DNA of 64,000 nt from Molanna angustata (GCA_963576475.1 OY754980.1:22985434-23049433), one strand, 5' to 3'. Positions 48,986 through 60,539 are shown, numbered from the stretch's first letter. The notes: generated from the letters alone by a model not told the origin. Translations and numbers: made by a program.

Positions 48986-49803
48986 CTGTCGGGAGTCAAA
49001 GATATTTTTTAACAGATTTTTAATATCTAAGTTAGTGAATTTTACAACTTACATAAAGATACATTTTTTTTTCTCTATTGCTTTTCACCCAAAAAGGATG
49101 TTGCAGCCGTTACGAATCAGAAACATTAGATTCTTCTTCTTCTTCGATGGCGCTACAGCCCAAATCGAGCCTTGGCCTCCTTCAACAAACGCCTTCAACC
49201 TCTTCTATCCTCAGCCGCCGTTCTCCAGTTAGGGACCTGAAGGAGTTTTTCTGCATCTCTCCGTATGTCATCCTCCCATCTCAGTCTTGGTCTCCCCATC
49301 TTCCGTTTACCTCCCGGGTGACCAACCTTGATTTTTTTGGGTAGTCGCGTGTTTGGCATTCTCTGTACATGGCCAACTAAGGAGATCGCGATACCTGTCG
49401 GGAGTCAAAGATATTTTTTAACAGATTTTTAATATCTAAGTTAGTGAATTTTACAACTTACATAAAGATACATTTTTTTTTCTCTATTGCTTTTCACCCA
49501 AAAAGGATGTTGCAGCCGTTACGAATCAGAAACATTAGATTCTTCTTCTTCTTCGATGGCGCTACAGCCCAAATCGAGCCTTGGCCTCCTTCAACAAACG
49601 CCTTCAACCTCTTCTATCCTCAGCCGCCGTTCTCCAGTTAGGGACCTGCAGGAGTTTTTCTGCATCTCTCCGTATGTCATCCTCCCATCTCAGTCTTGGT
49701 CTCCCCATCTTCCGTTTACCTCCCGGGTGACCAACCTTGATTTTTTTGGGTAGTCGCGTGTTTGGCATTCTCTGTACATGGCCAACTAAGGAGATCGCGA
49801 TAC
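48986..49803. repeat. 409-bp tandem duplication
   Basis: 48986-49394 and 49395-49803 are nearly identical; one visible difference is CTGAAGGAG versus CTGCAGGAG. Each copy joins host flanking DNA (CTGTCGGGAGTCAAAG...) to the 3' end of a minus-strand LINE. The duplication therefore happened after the LINE inserted. Confidence 0.93.
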
Positions 49804-50371
49804 CACTTCCACGCCGGTGGCGTTATAGAACCCATTGGTCCCGTTCACCCCCGGACGCAGCCGCAACGTCGGACAACACAAAATATCCACTATCCATCGG
49901 GTTCAACCACTGCCCCCAAGAATCCAACCTCAAACGGCGGGTCAACCGCTCAAGATCGGCAGCAGGGGCAAGCCCCTAGGCACACCGATCGAACGGAAGG
50001 GTTTGTCCCCGCACCCCTCGGTCCTCGTGTTGGCGTCCGAAGGCTTGGCGGGCTAACACCGGGGGCATCCGACGCAATCATCACCTGTCAGATTTGACGT
50101 CACAATTAAGCAGTCTTATATGGGTTGAGATCTTTGGGGCTTCATAAATTTTGTACAGTTCTTCATTTTTCTATATGCGCCATTCATCTCCTTCCTTCAC
50201 AGGACCACATATTCGGCGAAGGACTCTCCTTTCGAAAACATCTAATGTTTCAGCGGATTTCACGGTCAGTGTCAGAGCCTCGCTTCCGTAAGTCAACACA
50301 GTCCTAATGATTGTCTTATATAATGTCAATTTAGTTTTCCTGTGGACGTTGCGAGACTTGAATACTGGCAA
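49542..50371 (-). pseudogene. LINE reverse transcriptase C-terminus, interrupted
   Basis: Reading right to left, the first block (50371-50120) gives KLTLYKTIIRTVLTYGSEA, then VFERRVLRRICGP and EELYKIYEAP. This is the thumb region that follows the catalytic palm in RTE/CR1-like LINEs. After the GC-rich insert, the second block (49803-49545) gives LVGHVQRMPNTRLPKKI, GRPRLRWEDDIRRDAEKLL and NWRTAAEDRRGWKAFVE, the conserved C-terminal tail. The first block also contains an in-frame stop, so it is a dead copy. The same tail block occurs once more at 49135-49392 because of the tandem duplication. Plus-strand frames of 65-149 codons here are antisense shadows. Confidence 0.85.
49804..50098. other. 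GC-rich segment inside the LINE
   Basis: About 295 bp of distinctly GC- and CpG-rich sequence (CCCCCGGACGCAGCCGCAAC..., GGCAAGCCCCTAGGCACACC...) stands out against the AT-rich window. It opens all three plus frames for 70-110 codons, as GC-rich DNA often does. It separates the two polymerase blocks. It may be part of another transposon, for instance a GC-rich LINE leader, or captured DNA. I do not recognise it. Confidence 0.45.
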
Positions 50372-50548
50372 TAAAGAGAAATAAGTTTTATTGCCTGCTG
50401 ATATTCTTTTTTTGATTTCCGTTTCCTCTTCATTATTTTCCGTGAGAAGAGATCCCAGATACGTAAATTAAAAAGAAACATTAGATTATACAGATTTAGT
50501 CACAAAAAAATCAAATAATAGTCATATTCCTTACAATAGATTTAAATA

Positions 50549-51553
50549 CTAGTTGCATGTAACACATGAGATCCAACTGTCGATAGCGATAGTATGTATA
50601 GTTGAAGAATATGTACCAAACTATAAACCCATAAATACAAATTATTGAATATTGTCAGATATTTTGTTTTCTATACAATATATGAAGGTATGTATGTCAA
50701 GATAGGATAGTATGGAGGAAGGTCCTTTTTTCCTACCCAGAATATGAAAATAGCATGATGGTTTGTATGTATGTTTGAAGATGAAGTATCAAACTATTAA
50801 GTCTTCTTACATATTGTGTATAGGCGACTGCCATACAAAATGTATGAAGCAATGTCGTCACTAAATTCAATTTTTAAAAAAATTGTTAAAAAAAATTGAG
50901 ATCTTCTACTACAATGCTAATATTTTTTATAGAAAATTAAATTATCTAGTTGGGGTGTTTCGGCTTTTTTCGATATTTAAAAAAAAAATGGAAATATAGG
51001 CAGTTAAACTCATAAATTTATCATAAAAAAATACTTTTCTTAATAAAAAATGTTTGAGAAACCCTGGAATTTTTTTGAAAAAACTAATTTGAGATTATGT
51101 ATTTGTCTATGTTTGTACCAATTTTCAGCGTTCTAACTTTTATGGTTTCTGAGATATATGGAAAAATAAAATAAAAATTCAAAAGTTGATAACCCCTGAC
51201 TGAAAAAAAAATTTAAAATTTTAAGTAGAAAAGTTTTGTAGGCCTATAACTGTGTATATATTACGAAATTTGGGGCTCTGTAAATTGAGCGGATCAAAAG
51301 TTATAAGGGGGGGACGGACACACACACAGACACACAGACACACAGACACACGAAATGTTCTACTCCGAATTCTGAGTAAATCCGTGTATGGAACATATAT
51401 GCTGCGAAGCCTCTAAGTTGGTGTTTTTTGACTTCAAAGTTGGAAAAGCCGTGAAAAAAGTAGACCTCTCCATACAATTCTCGCGTATTCTGGCTTGAAA
51501 CATTGTCGATATGTTAAGAGAACAAAGTTCTCCTGAACAAATCGACAGTTGGA
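50549..51553 (-). mobile_element. Helentron-like non-autonomous element, copy 1
   Basis: On the minus strand it starts TCCAACTGTCGAT (complement ends at 51553) and ends CGACAGTTGGATCTCATGTG...CAACTAG, followed by T. The first 13 bp are repeated inverted about 30 bp before the 3' end. A CA-rich microsatellite (GACACACACACAGACACAC-like, 51315-51351) lies inside. TC start, CTAG end, subterminal inverted repeats and an internal simple tract are the features described for Helentron-associated elements (HINE/DINE type). No coding capacity. Confidence 0.65.
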
Positions 51554-51932
51554 TTAAACCATGAACCTGAGGAGAGTTCAGCCCAAGAAGGTATACTGTG
51601 GAAATGGGGTATTGGACATTCTCAAACTTAAAATAATTGTCTAGCGTGTCCCTGATTGGACAACCAAACATAACGCGATCAATAAGAAAAAATAATTTAT
51701 CAGATCAGATATTATAATTAAGATAAATTAAAGATAAATATTCCTCCTATACTTTTTATTAAAAATACAAAGTGAGTTAAGACGACGCAATACCCGGACT
51801 TTTCATAGTCTTGCTGATTACACTTCTGACGAGGAGCTGAGAAATTCTGTGTTATAGATGGGGATGGATAGTGTCGTACGTTCAGCAGATCGGAGTGGTA
51901 TTACGTGATTGGATAAATAAATTAATTTGTTT
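51554..51932. other. Spacer
   Basis: Short stretch with no clear gene; a few codons near 51790-51860 look LINE-like but are too short to call. Confidence 0.35.
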
Positions 51933-52140
51933 TTAAGGTACTGCGACAGGTTTGTGTATATTGCTCCGCAGGCGTATTTTGGACCAGCAAAGAAGATTGT
52001 GGTAAGATGATATTATATTATCAAATTTTATCAACCCAATGATGAATCTGATAAATATATTTTGAAGACGTTCAAGTTTATTGAGATGCACTTTATTAGC
52101 ATCCAAATAGTTGTCGTCAAATATATTGAACCGTTTTGTC
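51933..52140 (-). pseudogene. LINE reverse transcriptase fragment
   Basis: Minus-strand codons ending at 51933 read KLERLQNIFIRFIIGLIKFD, then a WSKIRLRSNIH block. This is the segment between palm and tail in Jockey-like LINEs (LExxQNxxIRFIxGLRKxDHVS...LxWLxIRxRR). The frame is open farther upstream (to 52307), but that part is unrelated in appearance. The element is truncated on both sides, so no target duplication was seen. Confidence 0.7.
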
Positions 52141-54056
52141 GAGAACGGGGGCGATTTGCACGTAAACCAACGAAGCAAAAATACACAAATTTGACCCGGA
52201 AGCCTGGTTGAAGATATTTGGTGATATTTATACCTACGATTCATGAAAAATTGCACTTGTGGTAATGTTGGTATAAAAAAAACAGTGTTGTCATGCATTA
52301 AAATCATGATTTCCCTAAAACTAGATATTTTTTTTGATAGTATTGTAAAAGTTTAATCTACATAAAATCATGATCGATGCGGACATTATGAATATTTCGA
52401 TTTGTGTGATAGATTTTGTGTTTAAATGAATTATTGTGTTGTTTAATACGAGTTTTATGTTAAGTTTACCTTTTTTTATAATGGCCTAGAGGCCGTATAT
52501 GTAAAATATAAATAAATATAATTATATAAATATAAAAAGAGTATTCTATGTCGGGGTCGCCAATTGTTTAGATGGTATTTACTTGCTTTTATCTCTTACA
52601 TATGAAATAAGAAGGTTTTTTATGCTTTTAGCAAATAAATATCCTCAAAATATTTTACTTATATTTATATCTTATTTCAATGCAAAAAGGGAATGTTTAT
52701 GTTGATGGAATGAAAGAGGTAACTTACGATAACACGACACATAATTGATTTTAAATTTTAGATTATAAACTGTTACAATATTAAATAAATTGATATTTCA
52801 AACTTATCACTGTGGAAGGTCAAACGAGCGACACGTACGGTTCTGGGCGGAATAATAGTTTTGCAATTCAAAAGAGGGGTATTTTGTAGTCTTGTTTGTT
52901 TCTGGAATAATCGTGGACGGTTTGTTCCATAAACCACCACATGTATAATAATCAAAGAATGCCTTTCATTTTGTCATATCAATTTTTATTTCTTTGGTTT
53001 CAAATACGAGATTAGAGGAACCTAATTAGGCGATGTGGCAACATATGCAGTCGTACCAGCATAGCGGTAAAGTGCACGCTTTGGTGGAACGCACTCCAGC
53101 TCAATTTCGTCTCGCACTTGAAAATAATGTGAATGTACCTAATCTTAGATAATTATACGATTGTGGCAGCGCCTGGTGCACTGCAACATGTACAGCCCGG
53201 GATTCTCGAATGCTCCCGAAGATTGACGAGGATCAACGAACCATAGCCCACCGTCGTTCATACGAGCTGATCGACAGATTTAATTTCTGTGTTGATCATT
53301 CAATAGATTAGAATCGCGTTAAATCTTTATCCATTAGTTCCGACCCACGACATCACATATTAATTAAGTTATTTTTATACTGTATTTTCATTTGTTACGA
53401 ATAAACCAGTGTTGATCATGTAAGTAGTTCTTTGATTGAAACCCCTCATCACAAAAAAATGATATATTATCAATTATTTAATTGACTGACATAAGCAATA
53501 TCACACTTGGAGGTATATGTTTTAAATAAAATAGAATCCATTTGAACACGCACCTTACGCACAATACAATCCTTCTGATATAGTTAAATAAATTAAACAT
53601 ACACCCTCAAATGATTTTGTGTTTTATTTCGGTTTCAGAGTTGAGAAGAGGCAATATTAACATTGTAAAATAAAAATATTCGATTTAAAATATTATATAA
53701 GTAATATATTTTGAGACAAGTAGATGTGGTTGGCTGACATGTATCGACATATTGTTTGATATGAAAGCTTGGTCAGGAGCAGGTATGTCATGATCCAGAC
53801 AAATACGACACGCACGGAGGCTGGGATAGGATGAGATATGATGGGTTAGGTAGGATAGGATAGGATCCCTTTCACCTTCCATGACAGACTGCCCGAGCGT
53901 GATGAATAAACGTCCTTCAAAACGTGTCCTGGCTCCAAATCCATACAAAATTCACATCACAAAGAATTGTCAAAATATAATACAGGGTGATTTTTTATTT
54001 ATTTATTTAAAGAAACACCAACCGAACATGGGAATACACATTTGGAAGGTACACAA
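52141..54056. other. Spacer without recognised genes
   Basis: Mostly AT-rich. 53035-53300 is less AT-rich but each frame stops quickly. A GGATAGGATAGGAT run is at 53852-53866. The 87-codon minus frame at 53685-53948 has no known domain. Confidence 0.35.
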
Positions 54057-54350
54057 AATAATGTGTATTACAAAGGTTTTCAAATGTTTAATGATTTGCC
54101 AGAATGTGTGAATCTGGTCTTGCCAATTTTCGTCGCCTAAGTGTTGAATACATAAAGGAAAAGTTCTTTTAAGATATTGTGTGCTTCCTTTGTATTATTG
54201 TGTAAATTTGAATATTTTCTTGTTTTTTGTTGTTTTTATATATTTCATACTGTGATAACTTTTTATATTTTCAACTTGTAAATATGGTTATTGGTTTTAC
54301 TAGATGTAAGAAAGTGCATTTATATTTACATCTAAATAAAATATACATAC
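54057..54350 (+). mobile_element. LINE 3' remnant
   Basis: Twenty-seven codons from 54057 to TAA (54138-54140) read NNVYYKGFQMFNDLPECV, the YxGxxxFNxLP core of a Jockey-like LINE end. They are followed by ~200 bp of AT-rich untranslated sequence ending CTAAATAAAATATACATACA near 54350. Confidence 0.6.
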
Positions 54351-54969
54351 ATAAAGACAATTAAAATCAGCATACTGATTCCAATGATCCAATAACAGGT
54401 GTTTACTACATATTTATATAAGTAAATCAAAATTGATTAAAATTAGCCTTTAAGAATAGAAATTAAATTAGTTAACAATATAATTCACAGTAGAGTGTAC
54501 ATATTGTTAAAAAATGCTGCAGAAAAACCATTATTAACAAACAATCCCCTATGCAGAAAGGGAAACATCTCACATTGACTGTTATTCCTGCAATATATTT
54601 TATTTTATATTTTGTTTCATGGCTTATTTTTCAACTGTTTTTTTATGTTTCTTTATTTTTTAATGATACTTTTGAATTTACTTTATACCTAGGTATATAA
54701 TTTATTTATGCTATTTATTTTGTATCTTTTTGTTTTTGGTATTATTTCCTTAAAAATGTTTAGATATAATATGCAAAAAATATTCTGATAGGTATTTCCT
54801 ACATCTCTTTTTGTTTTCATTTTATTATATTATTGTACCTATGTATTAAACGTGTTTGTACTATTTAATTTTGTATGTAGGTACATACAAAAGGCTATTT
54901 AGTCGTTGATGGAAATAATACATAAATAAATAAATATGATTTTTATTTTCAACAAAGGTACAACAAAAA

Positions 54970-55135
54970 TCAATTTTGGGAAATTTTGAGCTTTGTGCAT
55001 CAAGCGGATCAAAAATTATAAGAGTTCGACGGACACACACATACAGCCACACTAAATTATGTACTCCGAGTTCATCCATGTAAGTAAAATGTATGCTGCT
55101 AAGCCTCTAAGCTGGTGTTTCTAAGTTGACTTCAT
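54970..55135 (-). mobile_element. Helentron-like element, diverged fragment (copy 5)
   Basis: AGCGGATCAAAAATTATAAG, ACGGACACACACATACAG and GCTGCTAAGCCTCTAAGCTGG match internal parts of copy 1 with many changes. Both ends are missing. Confidence 0.7.
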
Positions 55136-55199
55136 TCGGTATCTCCCAAGACATGTTAGCGCATAAAGAAAAAATACAAAGTAAAATTGTATATAATAA

Positions 55200-55490
55200 T
55201 GTATATTTTTTTTTATTTATTTACTTTATTCTAAAACGATGATTACAATGAAATTTTCCCGACAAACTGAAAAGCAGATTTTTGGCAGGGAATATACTCT
55301 ATTTCACATAATAACTTAATTTATGTCAACACACAAAAAAATAAGGAACAGAAACTAAAAGAAAATATACCAGAAAAAAATACAAATATATGTGTATATA
55401 ACCCGCATAACCAAATCACCATCACTCAACAATAATAATTAAGAGTCTAACGAACACTTGCTTCAAATACGGATATTTCATAGTATTTGT
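55200..55490 (-). repeat. LINE 3' end repeat, copy B
   Basis: Minus-strand counterpart of 43735-44003; the tail (complement of TTTTTTTTATTTATTTACTTT at ~55207) marks the 3' end. Confidence 0.6.
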
Positions 55491-55588
55491 CATAGTGACT
55501 GTTTTAGATTCTTCAGTTTAAAAAATATTCCTTATTCGAATTGGCAACGCGTTTTAGAGTTTTTTTACTTAGTTTCAAATTATACTTA

Positions 55589-55760
55589 TTAAGGGGGGGA
55601 CTGCTGCCAACGTACCTATTTTTCAATTTGATATACCATCATTATTACTAAACGAATCATTTTGAAAAAAATAACCTAGTTAGTTTGGATATTAATAAAG
55701 AGAAATATACCTTAACTTTTATTGTGTTCTGTATATATTCTTGTAGAAAAAGACGGAAAT
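55589..55760. mobile_element. Half copy of the TTAA-flanked MITE
   Basis: TTAA at 55589-55592 is followed by GGGGGGGACTGCTGCCAACG and about 160 bp closely matching an arm of the 290-966 element, up to TTCTTGTAGAAAAA. The other arm is absent. Confidence 0.8.
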
Positions 55761-56366
55761 TCCATGGAACACCAAAACGTTAACAATAATTGGCTGTTAA
55801 GAATTATAATCTTTTGAAACCATATCAAATATCTTTTTAAACCATATCATAGTGTGTATTTTTTAAATACTGATGTTTTAATTTTAATAAAAATACACGC
55901 TGTAGCAACAAAGTGAAAAGTAGAATATGGATAGATTATTTCACAAAATAACGTATTCATTTTTATTCCGAATATCAAAAAGAGAAAAGGCTTTGTGATA
56001 TGTAGAGGCTTATTCAGGGATCAACAATCGTTTTCAAAATTAGAACAAAAAAAAACAATACTTTGCTTGTGAATAATTTTGTCAAATAAATGTGGGTTGT
56101 AAATTATGTACGATTTTACATAAAGTACCTACACGAGAATTTTTTATTATTCTACATATTGTTACTTTTTTCGGATAATAGTTAATAATAATAGTCAGGA
56201 TAATAAATTGTCTTAAAAATTCATCAATCAACGTACTGGTTGGATAAAATTTAGCTTTGTTAATTAAAAAGCATATGTAATGATAATGAACACAAAAAAA
56301 TGGATTAACATGAAGATGTTCGGTAAAAAACAATGTATCGTTAATAATAGATTTTATATATTTTTA
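55761..56366. other. AT-rich spacer
   Basis: Nothing recognised. The 83-codon minus frame at 56082-56333 has no known domain. Confidence 0.4.
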
Positions 56367-57335
56367 TCCAACTGTCGATTCATTCAGAGAATTCCATTCT
56401 CTGAATGAATCGACAGTATTAAGCCAAGATGCGTGTACGAAGGAACATTTTGTATGGCGTAGTGGACTTTTTGCATGCTAAAAACACCAACTTAGAGGCT
56501 TCGCAGCATATATGTTCTATATACGGATTTACTCAGAATTCGGAGTAGAACATTTCATGTGAGTTTTGTGTGTCTGTATGTGTGCGTGTGTCTGCCCCCC
56601 CCCTTATAACTTTTGATCCGCTGGATTCACAAAGCCTAAAATTTCAGAATATACAAAACTTTTATACTCAGAATTGTGAATTTTTGTTTCAATCAGGGGT
56701 TATCAACTATTGAATTTTTGGTTTATTTTTCCATATATCTCAGAAACCATAAAAGCTATATAGAACGCTGAAAATTGATATAAACATAGGCAAATACAAA
56801 ATCTCAAATAAATTTTTTCGAAAAAATTCCAGAGTTTCTTAAACATTTTTTATTAAGAAAAATATTTTTTTTATGATAAATTTATGAGTTTGACTGCATG
56901 TAGGTATTTCCAAATATTTTGAAAATATCGAAAAAAGCCGAAACATCCAACTAGATAATTTAATTTTCTATAAAAAATATCAATATTGAAGAAGACATCT
57001 TAATTTTTTTTAACAATTTTTATAAAATTTGAATTTAGTGACGACATAGCTTCATACAATTTATATGGAAGTCGCCTATACACAATAATATGTAAGAAGA
57101 CTAAAGTTTGATACTTAATCTCCAAACATACACACAGAAACATCATGCTGCTTTATCATATATTCCGGGTAGGAAAAGAGGACTGACCTCCATACTGTCC
57201 TATCTCGACATATATACCAACATGTGTTAAAATTTTCAATAATTTGGATTTATGGGTTTATAGTTTGATTTTTATTCTTCAACTATAAATACTATCGCTA
57301 TCGACAGTAGGATCTCATGTGTTATATGCAACAAG
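56367..57335 (+). mobile_element. Helentron-like non-autonomous element, copy 3
   Basis: Plus-orientation copy: TCCAACTGTCGATTCATTCA at the start; ATCGACAGTAGGATCTCATG and CAACAAG at the end (CTAG changed to CAAG). The first 50 bp form a hairpin, because the starting sequence is immediately followed by its own complement (CGATTCATTCAGAGAAT/ATTCTCTGAATGAATCG). The internal G/T-rich tract at 56560-56600 corresponds to the CA tract of copy 1. Confidence 0.65.
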
Positions 57336-57479
57336 TTTGTATGAAAAAGTTAGTTAGACATCGAAAAGTTAGTTACTCCTACCAGAATTATTTTTTGAAG
57401 AGTATTTTTTATACTTGATGACTATTTTTATTTTTCAATATCATGGAATAGTGAAGAGATAATTTGGTGTCACCATTTT

Positions 57480-57640
57480 AAGCATATATTTCCCATCAAT
57501 TTCTCAACAGGTACAATGTAGAGAAGTCATACTCTGATGTTCGTCGTGATGTGAATGAGTGTATGTATAGTGTATCTGCAATGAACTTTTGTGTTCTCTG
57601 TAGGTATAACCCAACTATAAATTCAATCGACTTCATATTG
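57480..57640 (-). repeat. Dispersed relative of the satellite tail, minus orientation
   Basis: CATCAATTTCTCAA, a block with CGTCGTGATGTG, and GTGTTCTCTGTAGGTATAACCC then CGACTTCATATTGATAT are the complement of landmarks in the three satellite tails, in the same order. No satellite monomers lie next to it. It shows that the tail belongs to a dispersed family. Confidence 0.7.
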
Positions 57641-57662
57641 ATATTCACGTTATTTTTTTGTA

Positions 57663-57799
57663 AAAAAGGTGTTATTTTTGTAGAAAAGCGGTGTTATTAT
57701 TCGTGTTACTTTTTTTGGAAAAGTGGTGTTATTTTTGTAGAAAAGCAGTGTTATTAATCGCGAGTTTTTTGTTCTTTTAGGAAAAGGGGTGTTATTTTA
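57663..57799. repeat. Irregular minisatellite
   Basis: Four to five units built on AAAAG(C/T)GGTGTTATTTTTGTAG, of uneven length (about 22 and 37 bp alternating). Confidence 0.7.
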
Positions 57800-58415
57800 C
57801 AACATTTGTTCAGGAGAACTTTGTTTTCTTAACATTTCGACAAAGTAGTATCAACTCATGATACGCAAGATTTGTATGCATGGTCTATATTTTTCACTGT
57901 TTTTCCATCTTTCGAGACAAAAAACACCAACATAGGGGCTTCGCAGCATATATGTTCCATATATGGGTTAACTCAGAATTCGGAATAGAATATTTATTGT
58001 GTCTGTGTGTGTGCCCCTTATAACTTTTGATCCGCTCAATTTACAGAGCCCTATATTTCAGAATATATAAATAGTTATAGGCCTACAAAACTTTTATACT
58101 CAGACTTCAATTTTGAATATTTGTTTCAGTCAGGGTTTATCAACTTTTGAATTTTTACTTTATTTTTCCATATATCCCAGAAACCATAAAAGCTAAAACG
58201 CTGAAAATTGGTATGAATTTAGACAAATACAAAATCTGAAATACATTTTTTCAAAAAAATTGAGAGTTTCTTAAACAATTTTTTTATGATAAATTTATGT
58301 GTTATTCCTATATTTCCAAATCTTTTTAAAATATCGAAAAAAGCCGAAACACCCCAACTAGAAAATTCAATTTTCTATAAAAAATAAGAACATTATAGTA
58401 GTACATCTCAAAATT
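57800..58415 (+). mobile_element. Helentron-like element, fragment (copy 4)
   Basis: It begins at TTTGTTCAGGAGAACTTTGT, just inside the family's 5' end, and stops matching near ACATCTCAAAATT. The shared GGGGCTTCGCAGCATATATG block and a shortened GTGTCTGTGTGTGTG tract identify it. Both termini are missing. Confidence 0.75.
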
Positions 58416-58576
58416 CGACAAAATCGACGGTTGAAAAATACTCTAACGTTCAAGAAAATACAGTTATGTAAAATAGGTAATGTATACAATAGTGGGCTTT
58501 ATATAAATTCGTCAGGGAATGTTAACCTTTGTAGTAGAAAAATCTGTACCTATTCCTACTTATCATGTATTTTCTC

Positions 58577-58811
58577 AATATTATTAAAATGAACACTGTG
58601 TTTTGATTCTACAGTATATTTTATTATAGCTATTTCGCCTTACTAGGGCATTATCAGACAAGTCTTGAATAGTCTTTCGCCTTACTAGGGCATCATCAAG
58701 ACTAGTCATGAATAGTCTTGATAATACCCTAGTAAGGCGAAATGGCTATGGACATATTAAGTATAAAATATATTGTTGAATCCAAACACAGTGTTTCATT
58801 TTAATAATATT
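58577..58811. repeat. Foldback element with duplicated inner arm
   Basis: AATATTATTAAAATGAACAC at the left mirrors the right end near 58811. Both arms contain TTTCGCCTTACTAGGGCAT. That block is present twice on the left (about 58634 and 58677) and once on the right, so two alternative hairpins can form. No coding frame. Confidence 0.8.
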
Positions 58812-60029
58812 CAGAATGGAATTTTTGAATGAGTCACATGGCAATCACAAGACCTAGATGTTTCACCTGGTTCGTGCTAAATATTTATTTTCATTTTTGT
58901 AATTAAATAAACGTTTCGTCCTCTGCCAGTTTCCTTGAGTTACCAACGTACCTTTTGATAGTCAAAGGTATGACAAACGCAAACACAACCAAGTTTCTCA
59001 GTTTATCTTTGAAGTTGCTTTATGTGATTCGGATGTTTTTTGATGGTTAAAAATACAAACAAAATTAAGAGGCCCCAAAAAAATAAAGAGGCCTGATTAA
59101 TGGCAGTTCCTCCCAGGGCGAAAAAAAAAGTTGTAACGAGGGGATGGAGCAAGATTATGCGAACAGGTAAAAACAAATAATTGAATCAATAAAGGGATAA
59201 AGAAACAAAGGAAAAGATGTCGTGTCCTTTTTATTTGAATGGAGAAGAGAACTTTGTACACTGTACTTTAGCAATCGTGGATTTCGTTCAAATTTATGAA
59301 TCGTTCAGTTTAATGTCACACATTGGAATTGTATCGTTTAGTATATTATGCTGATTTTGTAATGGAATCGATGTTCGAATATATTTAGTTGCAGTTCAGA
59401 TTACTATTTAATAAAAAAATGTTTTGGGTAAATAAAACAATTAGTTATTGGTTCATTGTTACAATTTTTCGCATTAATTATTATCAATCAACGGATGTCC
59501 ATTTTAACGAAAAAGTTTACTAATAAAGCGTGCCTATCTTGATTACTCCTTTATTTCATAGACGTCAAGTTAGGACAGGTGGAGAGGTTGTTAAACGCTT
59601 GACTAACGCGTCATACCAAATATTTCAAAATGACGGATCTTTCACATATGATCAGACGCATATTTGAGATTGACAGATAAATTTAATCCTTATAAACTTA
59701 TAACGTTTTTCCTTGTTATTCTTCATCGCAATTGGGTTTAAATTTTCTCAACACGGCAAAACGCAGTATTTGTTTTCATTTTTCGATGCCAGTTATTCAA
59801 AGATTACATGCACTTATCTTTTTTTGACATCTGTGAAGCCAATGCGGCTACATGAAAAAAATAAATGAGGGTATTCGTAAATAATTCGGTGAACAAGTTA
59901 TTCATATCTTAGTATACGTTTGTAAAGAAGATTTTTTAATACCGATCTTAACTATTTTAATCGTGCTTATCTAGTTGCGCGTTTAGTAAGCTATTAACGA
60001 ATTCAAATAAGTAAGACTGTTATTGTTTT
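58812..60029. other. Spacer without recognised genes
   Basis: AT-rich, with no open frame of note, RNA or repeat recognised. Confidence 0.4.
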
Positions 60030-60375
60030 ATAACATCATCATTATCACTGGTGCTACTACGGACCCTGGCCTCCTCCAGAAATAGTCTCCATCCCTCCCC
60101 ATCGACCGCCAGTCTTGTCCAATTTTTCAGGTCAATTTGTCTGATATAGCGCAGCATATCATCCAGCCATCTCAACCTAGGTCTGCTCCTACTTCATCTC
60201 CCTTCAGGACTGGTGCCTAATACCTTTTTTGGAGTACGGTCATCATCTATCCGGCAAACATGTCCAAGCCAACGTGGGCGCTGAATTTTTATAAATTGGA
60301 CCACATTTGTTTCATTGTACATTGCCTCTAACTCATGGTTATACCGTATTCTCCAGGCCCCTCCATCGTAAGTTG
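60030..60375 (-). pseudogene. LINE reverse transcriptase C-terminus with stop
   Basis: The minus-strand frame reads WRIRYNHELEAMY, then RPRWLGHVCRIDDDRTPKKV, an in-frame TGA, then SRPRLRWLDDMLRYI and NWTRLAVDGEGWRLFLEEAR. The order WLGHVxRM, RPRLRWxDD, WxxLAxDxxxWR matches the polymerase tail of RTE/CR1-like LINEs. The GATGATGTT-like minus-strand tail near 60030 marks the 3' end. Truncated 5' near 60375; no clean target duplication. Confidence 0.82.
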
Positions 60376-60539
60376 GGCCAAAGTTGTTTTTCCTTAGTAA
60401 AATTGTTTATTTTGGTATATTTTCTATGCCTTGATTAATCAATTTTTGAATGAAGGCAAATAATTTGTTTTGAAATTAAGTTCTTTCATTTCATTTATTC
60501 ATAATATATAGGTACATGAATATATATATTTTTTATAAA

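Larger units (their letters stand above)
49528..50487 (-). mobile_element. LINE insertion (minus strand) with 14-bp target duplication
   Basis: AGAAACATTAGATT lies at 49528-49541 (and, through the 409-bp duplication, at 49119-49132) and again at 50474-50487. The minus-strand element ends with a GAAGAAGAAGAA tail against the left copy, as expected. It is 5' truncated near 50473 and interrupted by a GC-rich stretch (about 49800-50100) that does not read as polymerase. Confidence 0.85.

Noticed and set aside
48783..50097. Plus-strand frames of 65-149 codons
   Set aside because: They are antisense to the LINE polymerase tail or lie in GC-rich sequence where stops are rare; the minus strand holds the real motifs.
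53685..53948. 87-codon minus frame with CRICLDHD string
   Set aside because: It looks exon-like in composition but has no recognisable family, splice context or neighbours.
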